Below are positions 23,607 through 35,269 of a stretch of 47,442 bases of DNA, piece by piece. This DNA comes from Stereum hirsutum FP-91666 SS1 (taxonomy: Eukaryota > Basidiomycota > Agaricomycetes > Russulales > Stereaceae), in NCBI RefSeq assembly GCF_000264905.1, contig NW_006763153.1:22086-69527 (forward strand), read 5' to 3'. A program made the position numbers and the translations under genes. How positions within the stretch are numbered: the first letter of the stretch is position 1; every line of letters starts with the position of its first letter. The notes beneath the pieces are model-generated. The model did no database searches. It was not told the DNA's origin and was given only the letters and a program-made list of their open reading frames with translations.

Positions 23607-26320
23607 CTAGTCTGTTTCTTGCTTAATTACATAGAGATCATGCAGAACACTGTCAAAGTCAGGACCAAAGAGATCAGGATCGTTGGGGTGGTTGGGAGCA
23701 TATGATATGCCTCGAGTAATACGACGACGCTTTGACAGAGGCTCGAGAGACGACTGTGATGCAATAAGTGAATCGACACCTCTCCTGCCAGTCTTTGGCA
23801 CCTTCTTCTGAGTCATGCTATAGGAAGTAATGCCAGCCACGGATGGTACGCCCGCCTGCATGACATGCGAAGTGCCACCACTTGACTCATCCTCAGAGTC
23901 GGAGTCTACGTCACTTGCCTCCATTTCTAACTCCGAGTCATATACGTTCTCCGAATCACCATCGACTTCGCCTTCATTCGCGTTCGCTATGGTGTCTCGA
24001 AGAGCCCGAACGTCGGCGAAAGAGAGATCAAGGGTAGATCGATCTGCTTTAGACATGGAAGTGACAGTTGTGGTCTGGCTGGTGGTCCGTCGTCCACGTT
24101 GAGCAAGGGAGCGAAGGTGGCGTTCGACCAGGTGGATAGGCTTATTGGGATCTGGGTCGCTAGCAGACACCAGGACACTGCAAAACGGACGAATGTTCAG
24201 GAGAGCCGTGAGAGAAATCAGTAGACAGACTTACATAAATTTCCCATTCGTATTTCTCAACGGAATACCTCGTCCATCGAACTCCAGCGGGCCGATGGCA
24301 ACGTCGCGAGTGCATTCAACGATATAGCTGAACGTCTTGACCCGGCGCTTCTCGCCGATAAGAGGTTTGATTCTGAATATGCGGCTGAGGATGAGAACCG
24401 GACATAATGTTTACAAACAGTAAAGGCGTGACTTACTTATGGTATGAGAGGCTGTCTGGGTGGATAGGAATAACACTCCAGAGCTGTTTAGGACCTTTGT
24501 ACGCAAAAGTCACGCGACGCTTAGCCTTCATGGATGCAGATGGAAGCAGAACAGGTTGATAGATTGTTGGATGCAGGTAAGTGGGACCATCGGCCAGCCC
24601 TATGTTTGACGCGCAGATAATTGCTGTGTCAGAAAGAGAAAGAAAAGATGGTAATCGAAAACATACCCTCTTCAATGAAATACAGGACAAGAGGGTTGTT
24701 CTGTGCTCTAGGCGAAGAGATATCGCCGAAGATAGCGCCGATGAGTGAGTCGTCGCGCTGAAAGGCTGGAGCTAAGTAGGTTGGCTCAAAAACATCGTGC
24801 TGGTCGATGGGATCGGAGGTCATGTACTTGCTCTGGACAGCGCTTATGAGAGAGATAGAGACATACAAAGGGAGAACACACCTTGTAGTCATCAACGAGT
24901 TGCGCCATTCTTGCAGAAATCCATGTATCGTTCCGAGCATAGACAGGCAAGAACTGCCGGTAGTTGAGACGTTGTTGCTGGGTAGGTGCTAAAATACCCT
25001 GTCTCACGCAGCGCTGAACGTAAGGCCTTTGCGAACACCAAAGATACATAAAGTGAAACAACAACAAGGTATTCAAGTACGCACCATATTTCAGTTTCAC
25101 AGATGATCGAACCAGCGTATGAAGCCAGTGCAAAGCGAAGAGTACGGGACAAACAATCGAACAAGGCTTCTTCGGTACAGTCGACAGGAATGCCTGTGAT
25201 GTGCACACATCAGCTCCCTATCCATTCGTAGGACAAGAGCAACGCAGAGCGAAAGAACATACCTGTCGTGTGTAAGTAGTTGACGATGGTATATACGCCT
25301 ATACCGCCCCACACCATGCGATGCGAACGGATTACATTGCAAGCAAGGCCTTCACGCTCACGAGGATGCTCTGCACGAACTCCGTTGCGATTCACCGTCC
25401 ACCTACGCTCCTTCATCCAATCGACGATAGACTGTTGGTATGCTGGCCAGTCCTTCAATATGTCGATATGATGCATAGGAAGTTCGTGATATAGTGAAGC
25501 CCATGAAATCTGTTCATGAAATTGAGACATGCAGCAGGACAGATGGCGAAGTAATACGGCGAACCTGTAGAACCATGTCGCGCGAATTAAAAGACAGCAC
25601 AAATTCTGGGAACTCCAGAGCCAGCCCTATCCGAAAGCCGCGCATCTGCATGTTCTAATGAGTGTGATATTATGTTGAGGAGGATGAGGATTACAGACCT
25701 CTGCAGGTACACACTTCACCGACGTCTCCCAAGTTTTGATAGGATAAACTTGTGGAGATGTGTGCGTCAGAAGTTGTATCTACGAAGTGCAGTGTGAATA
25801 TACGTCAGGTGGAGCATCAAGACATATAATAAGATGAGAGGTGCTTACCTGGCACCAGAGAACACTCAGGTCTAATATGAAAGTACGGCATGTTGGTATG
25901 ATGTCTTGCAGGTAGAGCTCGGTGACCGAGTGTGTCATGGCTTCTTCTTTAACCTGCTTGGTCTGGCGACCATTGGCTGAAGCAGAAGTAAGCTTGTTCA
26001 ACATTGGAATTGCACCATAGGATATCCAAAAACGCACATCGCCACGGCCAGAGATATGTCTGACCACCAGTAGATCCACGCTTGTAATTGTCTGTGGCAC
26101 TGAGTACGTCGACAAGTCCGTCCTTAAGACGAGTCCCTTTCTTGGCTCTACCACATTCCTTGACAGAACCATCAAACCAGATCGCCTGAACTTGTGCTTT
26201 GGCTGTTCCTGCAGGACGCGAAGTGGACTCTAGAACAGGACGAGGCACCAGAGGAATGAAGGTAGCAACAGTAGTTCGTGTCACCTTGCCCAGACAGTGA
26301 AACTCGTCTTTCTCTGGCAT
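23607..26320 (-). CDS. Intact 11-exon uncharacterised agaricomycete protein, 715 aa
   Basis: The ATG at 26320 opens a frame that stays open through eleven exons: 26320-26038, 25976-25849, 25779-25699, 25645-25565, 25509-25263, 25193-25085, 25026-24882, 24832-24667, 24623-24437, 24384-24235 and 24177-23607. Each intron is 43-69 nt with GT/AG ends, and the phases fit without any stop or shift (716 codons with the stop). Conserved-looking blocks: TTVATFIPLVPRPV, MRGFRIGLALEFPEFVLSFN, WTVNRNGVRAEHPRERE, SHRMVWGGIGVYTIVNYL, GAIFGDIS, LVLYFIEEA. The last exon has an acidic Asp/Ser/Glu stretch and a basic SKRRR patch (possible nuclear signal). No membrane segment, signal peptide or known catalytic motif is seen. 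It resembles a multicopy mushroom-specific family of unknown role. It is the best preserved large gene of the window. Confidence 0.85.
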
Positions 26321-26483
26321 GCTGTGGACTGTATGAGAACCAGAAAGAGAGAGCCTCAATGAGTCAAGCTTAGGAGTGGATAGAGCAGTGCAGTGTACGA
26401 GGGTGAGACGTGTTGCGCGTTCTGGTTGAGCTTAGATGCGTAGTGTCACAGATGTGACCTTTTGTTCACACGAGCCACAGTAC

Positions 26484-26590
26484 GGCTGCTTCGCCAAACC
26501 TAGTAAAATCGAGGGAACAGTCGGGTATCCGAACCTAGGCAGTGTCCCTGACAGCAGCACCAGATCTTCCTATGCATACCGATATTGCCT
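26484..26590 (+). repeat. 107-bp dispersed repeat, copy A
   Basis: It matches 47050-47156 in inverted orientation over exactly 107 bp with 7 mismatches counted by eye (about 93%). It begins GGCTGCTTCGCC and ends ATATTGCCT. It lies between the start of the 715-aa gene and the truncated 5' end of the importin pseudogene. On the complementary strand it holds a GGTTCGGATACC box resembling an RNA polymerase III B box, which is weak evidence for a SINE. Confidence 0.85.
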
Positions 26591-26732
26591 CGTAGCCGTT
26601 CCCCTCCTGGTCTGATGGTGTGATTACGCCGTCGCCACATCTCGATGTAACCGACTTCATCCATTTTTTTCTCCCTTTGCCCATTCATAACCACCGCGTC
26701 CCATTCGTTCTAACTATCACTTCCTGTCGTAG

Positions 26733-29700
26733 GTTCGACACGCAGCCCTCACAGCCGCCGTCTCCTACCTCTCGGCCCTTTCGCCACACGCGCTGCCCCA
26801 CGCCCTCAAATTAATGTATCCAATCCTCGACACCCTCCCTTCTCTCCCCGCCTCCCAGCTCCCTCGGTACGCCCGTCACACCATCCTCTCACTTCTTCTC
26901 ACTGATGTCTTCTAATATATCGTCCATCACCACCGCCACAACAGGTTCCTTATCACCCTAACCCCACTTGCCACCTCTTCTCCCTCCCTCTTCGCACCCC
27001 ATCTCCCCGCCCTCCTTCGCTGGCTCCCCGGTCTCATCCTTCCCAGTGCCGACCCAGGCCCCACACCCACCGTTGCTCGTCCCTTCCCCTCCTCTTCTTC
27101 CGGCCCCTCCTCCGGCGCGTTCACATTCCCACCATCTCCGTCCCATCTTTCTCCCCACTCCCACTCCTCCGGCGCGGAAGACGACCCGCAAGACGAACAG
27201 GACCTCGAAGCGGAGGAGGTGAGGAAGGCCGCGCTGGAATTTATGATCAGCTTGAGCGAGGCGAAACCGGGGATGGTGAGGAGGACGGAGGGATGGGTCC
27301 AGCTTTTGGTTAGGGGGTGTTTGGGCGGGATGGAGGGTATCGATGGAGGGTATCGATGTGAGGGAGGAGGAGTTGAGCGGGTGGTTGGAGGCTGATGTGA
27401 GTTTTTTGTCTTTCTTTTCTTTCGTTGGTTTCCTTGTGGGTGGAGTGGCGAGAAGGAGGTTTGGTGTGTCGCGGTGGGAGCCTCGTATGTTCGGGACAAC
27501 GTTGAAATTAATGAGGCGCTTGAGGCTTTTTTCATCGCTCATTCCTTTCACTTCTTCTTTCTGTATCGTTCCCGTGCATTGATCAGAAGCTGATTATATT
27601 TCGTTGTTTGCCCTCCTCGATTCATATTACGCGATTCCGCCCGCCTTCCATATCCTACCCACGCCACTCCTCTCGGACGAAATATTCACTCACCGCCTAC
27701 CCGATCGCTCAAATCAATGGACAAATCAACAAAATCCCACTTACCGACCAAATCCCGACAATAATCCAGCCCTCCGACGACCCGGCAGACGATACCTACC
27801 CCCACATCTAGGAACAGTCGCTCGACAGGCTCGCGTGCGCGGTCGGTGGGAAAGCGGTGCTGCCCGCTGCGTTCCAGTTGATTCCCGGCATGTTGGTACG
27901 TTGTTCTAACCTGATTCGTTTTGTCTTTTTTTCTCATCCTCTCCTTTTTTGGGGGCTAACGTTCTTGATCGTGATCGTGTGTATCGGTGCGACGGCGCGA
28001 TGGTGCTGGACGTTGGATTCGAATGGGGCGATAGGCCAGCCACGATTGGAGGTTGAGATATGCGGGCTTGATGGCCATCGCGGCGGTAGGCGAGGGAACG
28101 AGTAAGGTGATGCAGAATGAGCTGGGGAAGGTGGTCGAGTGCGTTATTCCTTTGACCTCATTCTTTTCTCCCTCGGGCATCGAATTTTTGTCTTTCATCG
28201 TGGATGGCTGGTTGTGCCGTTGGGTCATATGGGAAGGGATGCGGGGGACGCCGAGTGGTCGAATCTTACGAGGCGTGATCGGGCTCCTCGATATTGTATT
28301 CGAGGACAGATCTTTCATTGGAGAGAGGAGCAGCGGCGTGGAGAGGGAGCTACAGTGACGAGCGTCGTTCACCGAGTGCAACGAACGTAGAAGACGGGAG
28401 AGTGTGTATCGGGAGGAGTCTGGCTTGGCAGTACGCGTGAGACGCCACTCGGATAAAATGCTGACCTTGCTTTGTTTTTATTTTTTCTAGCTTGATCCTC
28501 CCGCTCTTCAGCGATCCTTATCCGAGAGTGCGATATGCCGCTTGTCAATGGGTGTACGTGTCCCCTTTCTGAACCCTCCTTTTTTCATCTCCTCTTGCTA
28601 GTACCCTTCCGCATCTCCTACTATGCCCTTCTCCCCTTGCTTATTCCTCCGTTCGCCTCAACTGATCTTACAATTTTATCCAACCAGCGGCCAGCTCTGT
28701 ACAGATCTCGAGGTACGTCCGGCCCTCCAAACGAGCACTTTGGCGAAGCGTACATAGAGACCGATGACGTGCTCCGTTGTCGCCGTTTAGGAAGTCATCC
28801 AGGCGGAGTACCATCAGCAACTGTTTTCCGTGCTCATCCCTACGCTTGAAGCTCCCGAGTCGAGGTATGTGTCTCCTATCACCGGGTTCTCTTACACACT
28901 TCTTCTACAGCCTCCATTCTTCCCGTACTGGCTTTTTCGCCGACTCCATCGGCTGTCTTTGCCCAGTTTGTTTTGCTCTTCATGACCTTTCGTTAACCTT
29001 CGTTCATTCTTTACCCACTCTCTTCGTTGTTTCAATGATGGTTTTATGGTTCACTGTCCTGATTTACCTGCACCTTGTTCGTAACAGAGTACACGCCCAC
29101 GCCGCAGCCGCCCTCATCAACTTCTGCGAAGGAGTCGAGCGCGACACGCTTATCCCCTACCTCGATCCTATCGTCGAGCGCCTCCTCAAACTCCTTAATC
29201 CTGCTGGCCTCTCTTCCGCGAACGCAGATGCGAATGGGGCTGGGAACGAGAATGGGACGGGCGTGAAGAGATATGTGCAGGAGCAGGTGATTACGACGTT
29301 GGCGATGGTTGCGGATGCGAGTGAGGCTACGTTTGCGAAGGTGAGTTTTTCTCTGTTTCGCTTTGCGTTGGAGGTGGTAGTTGTAGGTTGGAGTTAGGTT
29401 AATAACGTTGATTTTGTTTCTTCTTGCGTATCTCGATGAATTGAACTTTTGCGGGTGCTGTGACGCTTTGGTGGGTCGTGGTCGATGTAGCATTACTCGA
29501 GCATCATGCCTTTGCTCCTCAATGTCCTCAAGAATGCGAATGGACCGGAGTATAGGAAGTTGAGAGTCAAGGCGATGGGGTGTGCCGGGTTGATCGGTGC
29601 GTCGCGTCTCGGTCTTCCCCTTTCAATTTGTTCAATCCGTTTGAGGTTTTATGCGCTGACTATGCTCTCTTAACTTCTAGCGATCGCGGTGGGACGAGAC

Positions 29701-31016
29701 GTGTTTAGGCCAGACTCCCAAGTCTTCGTAGAGCAATTGATCCGAATACAAAGTACGTCTTTTCTACCTGCCCTCGCACCTCAACAGTTCGACGTGGCTA
29801 ATTTATACCTGTGTTCGAAGACAGCCCAGTCGATCCCGGCGATGCCATGCTGCCGCACTACCTCATCGCGACGTGGGCGAAGGTCTGCCAGGCCATGGGC
29901 CCCGAGTTCGAACCTTATCTACCTGCGGTTATGCCGCAATTGTTAAGGGCTGCGAGTGTGAAGGCAGATGTTTCGATCTATGGTAGGTTTCTCCTTTCAT
30001 TCCCTTCTCTCGTCCGTTTCAAATCGTTTCCACCCGACGCTCATATAATTGTTGGTGATGAATATCCATAGAAGACGAAGACGTCCCGGAAGACAAAGAA
30101 GGCTGGGAGACGATTACTATGGACGGGAAACAGGTCGTCGTTCGCACTTCCGCCATCGACGAGAAATGTCAAGCCTTTGAGACGTTGGTGAACTACGTGT
30201 CTACACTCGGGACGCAGTTCGCTCCCTATTTGAGTCAGACGCTCAAGCTTGTGTTGCCAAGCTTGAGGTTCTATCTGCATGATGGTGTCAGGGAGGCCTG
30301 TGCGATGTAAGTGCTGACATTTTATCTTGAACATATCCCACCGTCAACGAACCTCGAGAATTTACTCGTGATTGATGTTAACTTGATGTTATCGATAGGA
30401 TCGTACCCATGCTCATCTCTGCCGGCAAAAACTCGAACACGCTAACGAATCAAATGATTTCTGTGACCTACTCCCAAGTCATCGCCTGCATCGCCATCGA
30501 ATCTGACGCTTCCTTCCTCTCGTCCCTCTACAGATCCCTCTCCGACACCCTTCGCGTCGTGGCTGGCCCTTCCTCCGCACACTCCCGTCCCCATTCCCGT
30601 TCAGCGTCAGCAACGCCTCCAACCTCCTGCCCAATTCACCACCCCTACCTCCACATATATCGCCGGTCCCATCCAGCAACCTCTCCTTCTGACTCTCCTC
30701 CGACTCCGCCATTGCCGTCATCTTCCCCAAACCGGGAACACCTCTCACCTCGACACCTTCCTCTTCGGCACCACACAGCGCCAGCTCGCTAGCATGGCCA
30801 CGCTTAGAAACGATGTGCCACGAAGCTCAATCGGTATGGGAACATATAAAGCGGTGACGAGGGCGACATGGTTGGAGGAGAGAGGGAGGAGTTAGCGTTG
30901 GTCGAGGAGATGGATTCCGCGTTGGAAGATAAGTGGTGGTTGACGGAGATGTTTGAGATGTTTTGGGAGAGATTGGACAGGGTGTGCAGGGGATTATGGT
31001 CATGGTGGGGAGCATG
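26733..31016 (+). pseudogene. Importin-beta family (Kap121/IPO5-like), truncated at both ends
   Basis: Plus-strand exons read as the middle of a Kap121/IPO5 karyopherin, which carries cargo through nuclear pores. In order: VRHAALTAAVSYLSALSPH; an acidic loop; KAALEFMISLSEAKPGMV; SLDRLACAVGGKAVLP; YAGLMAIAAVGEGTSKVM; DPYPRVRYAACQW; VHAHAAAALINFCEG; QEQVITTLAMVADASEATF; MGCAGLIAIAVGRDVF; HYLIATWAKVCQAMG; LRFYLHDGVREACAM. Breaks: a 13-bp tandem duplication (27332-27357) that shifts frame, TAG at 27809-27811 where family members have Tyr, and a frameshift after about 30600. The N-terminal roughly 200 residues (Ran-binding HEAT repeats) and the C-terminal third are missing. The intron at 28139-28494 is unusually long. 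The 5' break lies just after the 107-bp repeat. Retained introns show DNA-level duplication, not retroposition. Confidence 0.9.
27332..27357. repeat. 13-bp tandem duplication in importin exon
   Basis: GGAGGGTATCGAT occurs twice in a row (27332-27344, 27345-27357). With one unit removed the frame would continue into an acidic EEELSGWLEAD segment, so the duplication is a frame-breaking mutation. Confidence 0.9.
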
Positions 31017-31738
31017 AGGGATCTGGGGCTCGGGCTGCGAGCGTGCGGCGAGGCTGAGAGTGTGGATGTGAGTATAAGAGCGACTGCGAACAAGAGTTGC
31101 GTATCTTGTGTTGAGTGGCAGAGAAGAGAAAGAGGGAACGAGGAGGTTTAGCAGTTCGGACATTGTTGAGGTATCGATCTGCGACAGTCTGCATGTATCC
31201 TCTTGTTTTTATTTGTAGGTTCGAATCAGCTCCTTCTGTCACGGTGCTCGCTTGATGTCCTGGTTATCTCTTGTTGACGCTGTCACACCTTTGCTACGAG
31301 TAGACAGATGGTCATAGAAGAAGGATATATCTATTCATTCCCTCTTCCATTGTCATCGTCGTCGATTTACTGCTGCCAGCTCGCCATATCGCGGGCATTT
31401 TGTACATGAACTCGAACCCCAACAATTCCCTGCACACTCACAGTTTTGCCCAAGTGTGTCAGGTAGCCCTCTCTGATTGTATTCAAATAGCAACAGCGTG
31501 TTGCGTTTCGCCAGTGAAGATTATCCATCAAACAGCGATAGCATCTTGAATGACGAAAAAGCAGACCGATATAATTGCAACTACATCACATCGGAAACAA
31601 CAACGAGGCATCTACTGCTACGATACCACGACAGAAGAAGGTCGTACTGATCCGAGCAACTAGATCACGTCGTAGCGGAGATGCCCATGCTGCAGAGTTC
31701 GGAGAGGTTCAAGAGGTCGAGCATTCGTCACTACAACT
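31017..31738. other. No supported gene
   Basis: Follows the decayed importin end. Open frames are short and lack motifs. Confidence 0.35.
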
Positions 31739-32140
31739 CTACGTCCATTCGGGCTCCGGTAAATCCTCCATGGTACCCCCAGTACAAACCCGTGCCATGA
31801 GGGGTATCTTTGCCAGCGAGTGAATTTCTTGGCTCAACTCGATCCATTCATCAGGATGGTCTTTTCGGAATGCTTCCAGATGGGTGGTGAAGGTTCGTCG
31901 GAGGGCGTCCATCCATTTTTGGACTATCGGCTGCGTAAGATCGACAAAGTCACGAGAGCCTGTTCGCCATTCGGACACAGCTAGCCAAAACTACAGAAAT
32001 GGGGTAAGAAAACAATGAGAGACAATCGAGGGTGGTATGGACTTACAACAACCCATCCTTCAACTACCATACGAACTTGATAGCCTTGTGGTGGCGCCGG
32101 AGTCGACTGAGACGGGCTGAGGAAGCCATAACGAATGGCT
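31739..32140 (-). CDS. Small hypothetical protein, two exons seen, 5' end uncertain
   Basis: Exon 31990-31739 (84 codons with stop) joins in frame across a 56-nt GT...AG intron (31991-32046) to an upstream exon that is open at least to about 32140. The upstream part is Pro/Ser/Gln-rich and ends VEGWVV; the downstream part is helical (FWLAVSEWRTGSRDF, WMDALRRTF, HPDEWIELSQEI) and ends in an acidic EDLPEPEW tail. An ATG lies at the VRMVVEGW position, or the start is in a further upstream exon. No family is recognised. Confidence 0.45.
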
Positions 32141-32548
32141 GCAGTCAACTCTCTAGGACCCTCTTATCCCCCAAATATTCACTACCCCGCCATGATTTTG
32201 TTCTGCGACATACCACTTTCATTCTTGTTTGGCCAACTGCTCTTGAGCTCTACGAACACCCTCCTGATGTCCGCTTGCCCACGCGATGTCTCAATCTCTT
32301 CGTGTATCCCTTTCTCACCGTACTGCGAACCTCTTCACACCTACACTGTGGTTACTTATGCTGGAGCTGCATCATGCCTGTATTTTTGTTGTATATCACA
32401 CCGAATCATCATGTTGTATGTCTATGCAATATCTTGGCTACTGAATACCTAGTGTGGATGACCATAGGATGACAGTATGTACTTTGCTGTGAGGGTGAGC
32501 ACAGAGCCTCATTAATACACGGAGCTCAAACAATTCCTGTAATGTCTT
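32141..32548. other. No supported gene
   Basis: Overlapping plus frames (32032-32472 and 32135-32452) are hydrophobic by composition, show no motif, and lie antisense or adjacent to the small hypothetical gene. Nothing else is seen. Confidence 0.3.
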
Positions 32549-32620
32549 TGGCTCAGTAGGTAATGGCCTGTCTCTGTGAACAACGGGACCGGCTGTCCTG
32601 TAAGGTCGAGGGTTCAAACC
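32549..32620 (+). repeat. tRNA-like A and B boxes, candidate SINE head or tRNA relic
   Basis: TGGCTCAGTAGG (32549-32560) matches the RNA polymerase III A box, and GGTTCAAACC (32611-32620) matches the B box, 50 bp apart. The T arm does not pair well and no acceptor stem is found around the boxes, so it is not a working tRNA. A tRNA-derived SINE is the best guess; no second copy is present in this window. Confidence 0.5.
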
Positions 32621-33270
32621 ATGCGTATACCACTTTGTCTACTGTAGTCCTAATTGCCTTACCCTGTGTTCTTCATGGCTGTAGCACCTATCTTAGTTTG
32701 TTGTACTGTAGTTTTTGCTTTATTGACATTCTCATTTGAAGTCCCTATATACATGAAAGGAGACAGCTTCATTTAATGTGGAGATCTAGTCGGTGGCCAA
32801 GCAAATGCTCAAAATCCGGATTTTTCCGGATCACCTTCCTAATTTGGATGAAGTTGAACTTCGGCTGCTGAATCAAGGAAGTTTTTCCACCACCATCACC
32901 CTGGCCCAAGCTTTCCATAACTGAATCACCCTCCATGGCAAAGAAGACCAAGGCAGCAAAAAAACTCAATGATCGATGTCAGTCATCTCTCCAAGAATAT
33001 TCATAGTACCTGGCAGCTAATTGCAGCTGTGCTCCTAGTCAAAACTCTTCTTGCTACACATCTTGTTGCCCTCCAGACTCTTTCACTATTTTCGTGGGAG
33101 TATGTGACCCAAGAGTCTCTACCTCTACTTGAGAAAGCCCAGGGTATATTTGGACATGAGGTTCTTCCTGATGTATGTTTTCCCTCTTTTTACAGTAGTA
33201 TCTGTACTAATCAGCCAGTAAGTTCGAGGCCTTTCTGCACTTGAGCATGAGTCACTGCCGGAATATCCAG

Positions 33271-34814
33271 GATGAACCACTCGGTATAGCACTAAAGCAG
33301 CTGCAGAATATATGTAATGAATCAAAACCTACCAAAGCCACTCATACAGAGAAACGAAAGCTGGTGAGCTACTCGCAACCATTCCTTCTGTACCTTCACC
33401 TGGGATATGACTAAAGTTGATCATATAGGTCAGGTCGTTTGGCCTCGGTGAAGCTGCATTTTCTGTTGCAGAGCTTATTGCTGCACATAATGGTAATCTT
33501 GATGCTGCAGCTGCTGCCAGCCGTGATGGGCCTGTACAGCTTGTCGTTCGCCAACGCATTACAGATCCACCTCCAAAGCTTCGGAAATATCTTGTGGAGG
33601 TCTATGACCCTCGATTTGCTGATTGCATTCTGGCTAACGAGGAGACAGGATATTATGTCGTGTATCCAGAGCAATCCGTCATATTTATCGCCCCGAATAA
33701 ACCGGGTGGTGAGTAGTTAACTCAGTTCAATTGTTTTAGCGGCTCATACTCACTGAATTATAGAGATTGATGTTGAACTTGCAGTGCACCGCGGTGCAGT
33801 CCAGCAAAGTGGATCACATCAACACCTATATGACTGGCTGAAATATGTCGTGAACGAGGCATGCAATGCCCGACGTGATATACGCGTAAGTTGATTATAC
33901 ACATTACCCATTTTCTCCTGGTAAATAACACCCCAACTAGCCCAATCACGATGGCAATATGGTCCAGATTGGACTAAACCGTGGTGCCAGACATTGTCGC
34001 ACATCTGGTTATGCCGTCAGCTTCCGTGCCAAACTCAGTGATGACACAAAGGCTAGTCAAGATGAGAATGTTATAGGAGCAACAAGCCTGTTCTGGCGAT
34101 TTGTTCAGCGTTTTATGCCCGTAGAGGTCACAAGGCACGTAGAAGAGCAGATTGATATGCACGAAATGCCGACTATGGCCACATCGCATGTGCCATCAGG
34201 TATGCAGATTTATTGTGAATCACGTTTACTTAACACAGGTGCTCATCCCGTTTACTATAGACATCGGTTTTGCTCTGGAGCTTAACGAGGTCGAATATCG
34301 TTTCAGTCTTGCTGAGCGGGGCCCTCCAGAGGCATATCTGAGCCGTGGCTATGCAGCGTATGTTGAAAATTCCACTTGACCAGTATTAAATGCTAACGAT
34401 CTCATATGTTCTTGTAGCTGGTCACATTGCGATAAAACCTTCTGCCAATATACCTTCAGCTGGACAGTTGGTCAAGATGTGCCATACGACAACAAAAGTT
34501 ATTCCTTGCGGAAGCGCAAGCGTGCTGTGGGTCCAGTCGGTGGAGGTGGCAACTTCGTTGATATTACATTGCGCGTTGTGGTGAAGGCTGCAGTAGGCAC
34601 TCTTATGTGCTTCAAGCCCGGCCATCCACACGGTACATCGTATACCTACGGGACCGTTAACTATGGCTTTGGATTTGCATTCACACAGAGACTCTCCGAT
34701 GCATGGGAGGAAATAAAGGAGAGGGGAGGAGTACCACTAGTTGTCGATGAAGATGGGGCTGGGGAAGGAGATGACGATGGGGGAGATATAGAATGGGAGA
34801 TGGAATGTGACTAG
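33271..34814 (+). CDS. Transposon-associated protein with HxD...H pattern, possible 2OG-Fe(II) dioxygenase
   Basis: Six exons join in frame without stops: 33271-33363, 33429-33708, 33764-33885, 33941-34199, 34261-34357 and 34418-34814 (415 aa). The true N-terminus lies upstream and is unresolved; a Lys-rich MAKKTKAAKK start at 32936 is one candidate. The C-terminal part has WSHCDK (HxD) in exon 6, then 68 residues later HPHGT, then an Arg after about 17 residues (FTQR), within predicted beta strands (GGNFVDITLRVVVKAAVGTL). That order fits the double-stranded beta-helix of 2OG-Fe(II) oxygenases. TET/JBP-type oxygenases are known to be amplified with transposons in mushroom fungi, but assignment to that class is inference. 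The acidic C-terminus ends at 34814. The gene appears intact where read. Confidence 0.6.
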
Positions 34815-35269
34815 AATTTGATACTCACCATCTAGTACTAATCAGAAGACCTCACAATGGGGTTTCATCGAGTTTGGATTGGTTTGAGCGAGTTTTGGTC
34901 GATTCACACTTTGGAAAACTACGAAACCGAGACACTCCAAAACAAAACTTGGAACAAACCCTTTTGAACTATCCGGTCATAACCAACACACTCGCCCACA
35001 ATCGCATCTTGCCCTTCGCCTGTGCCTGGCCCTCCGCCCCCGCGCTCGCACCTCGACCCTCGAAATACCTCTCTCCGTACCCCATCAATACTTCGCCCAA
35101 TAAGTTCAGACCGTACCCTTCCTCGTCTTCGTCCAGCATTGAGAGGTGGAACCAGAGCCAGTCTTGACTCTTCCGTCATTGTGGTAACCTCGCCGGCTGA
35201 GTTAAGATCAACGAGGGACTAGCCCGAGCACAATTTGCATGCTTCTCGTTCCGCTTTGGTCTGCTTGTT
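34815..35269. other. No supported gene
   Basis: A plus frame at 34874-35167 (97 codons, Pro/Ser-rich second half) is the only sizeable one; it has no motif or splice partner. Confidence 0.3.

Noticed and set aside
26927..27551. Two long minus frames (about 200 codons each)
   Set aside because: They are antisense to importin exons; the composition is biased by the GC-rich acidic loop and there is no family motif.
32769..32969. Minus frame with GQGDGGGKTS as a P-loop NTPase
   Set aside because: The spacing does not fit a proper Walker A motif in context, there is no Walker B, and the frame is short and may be antisense to the 5' exons of the plus gene.
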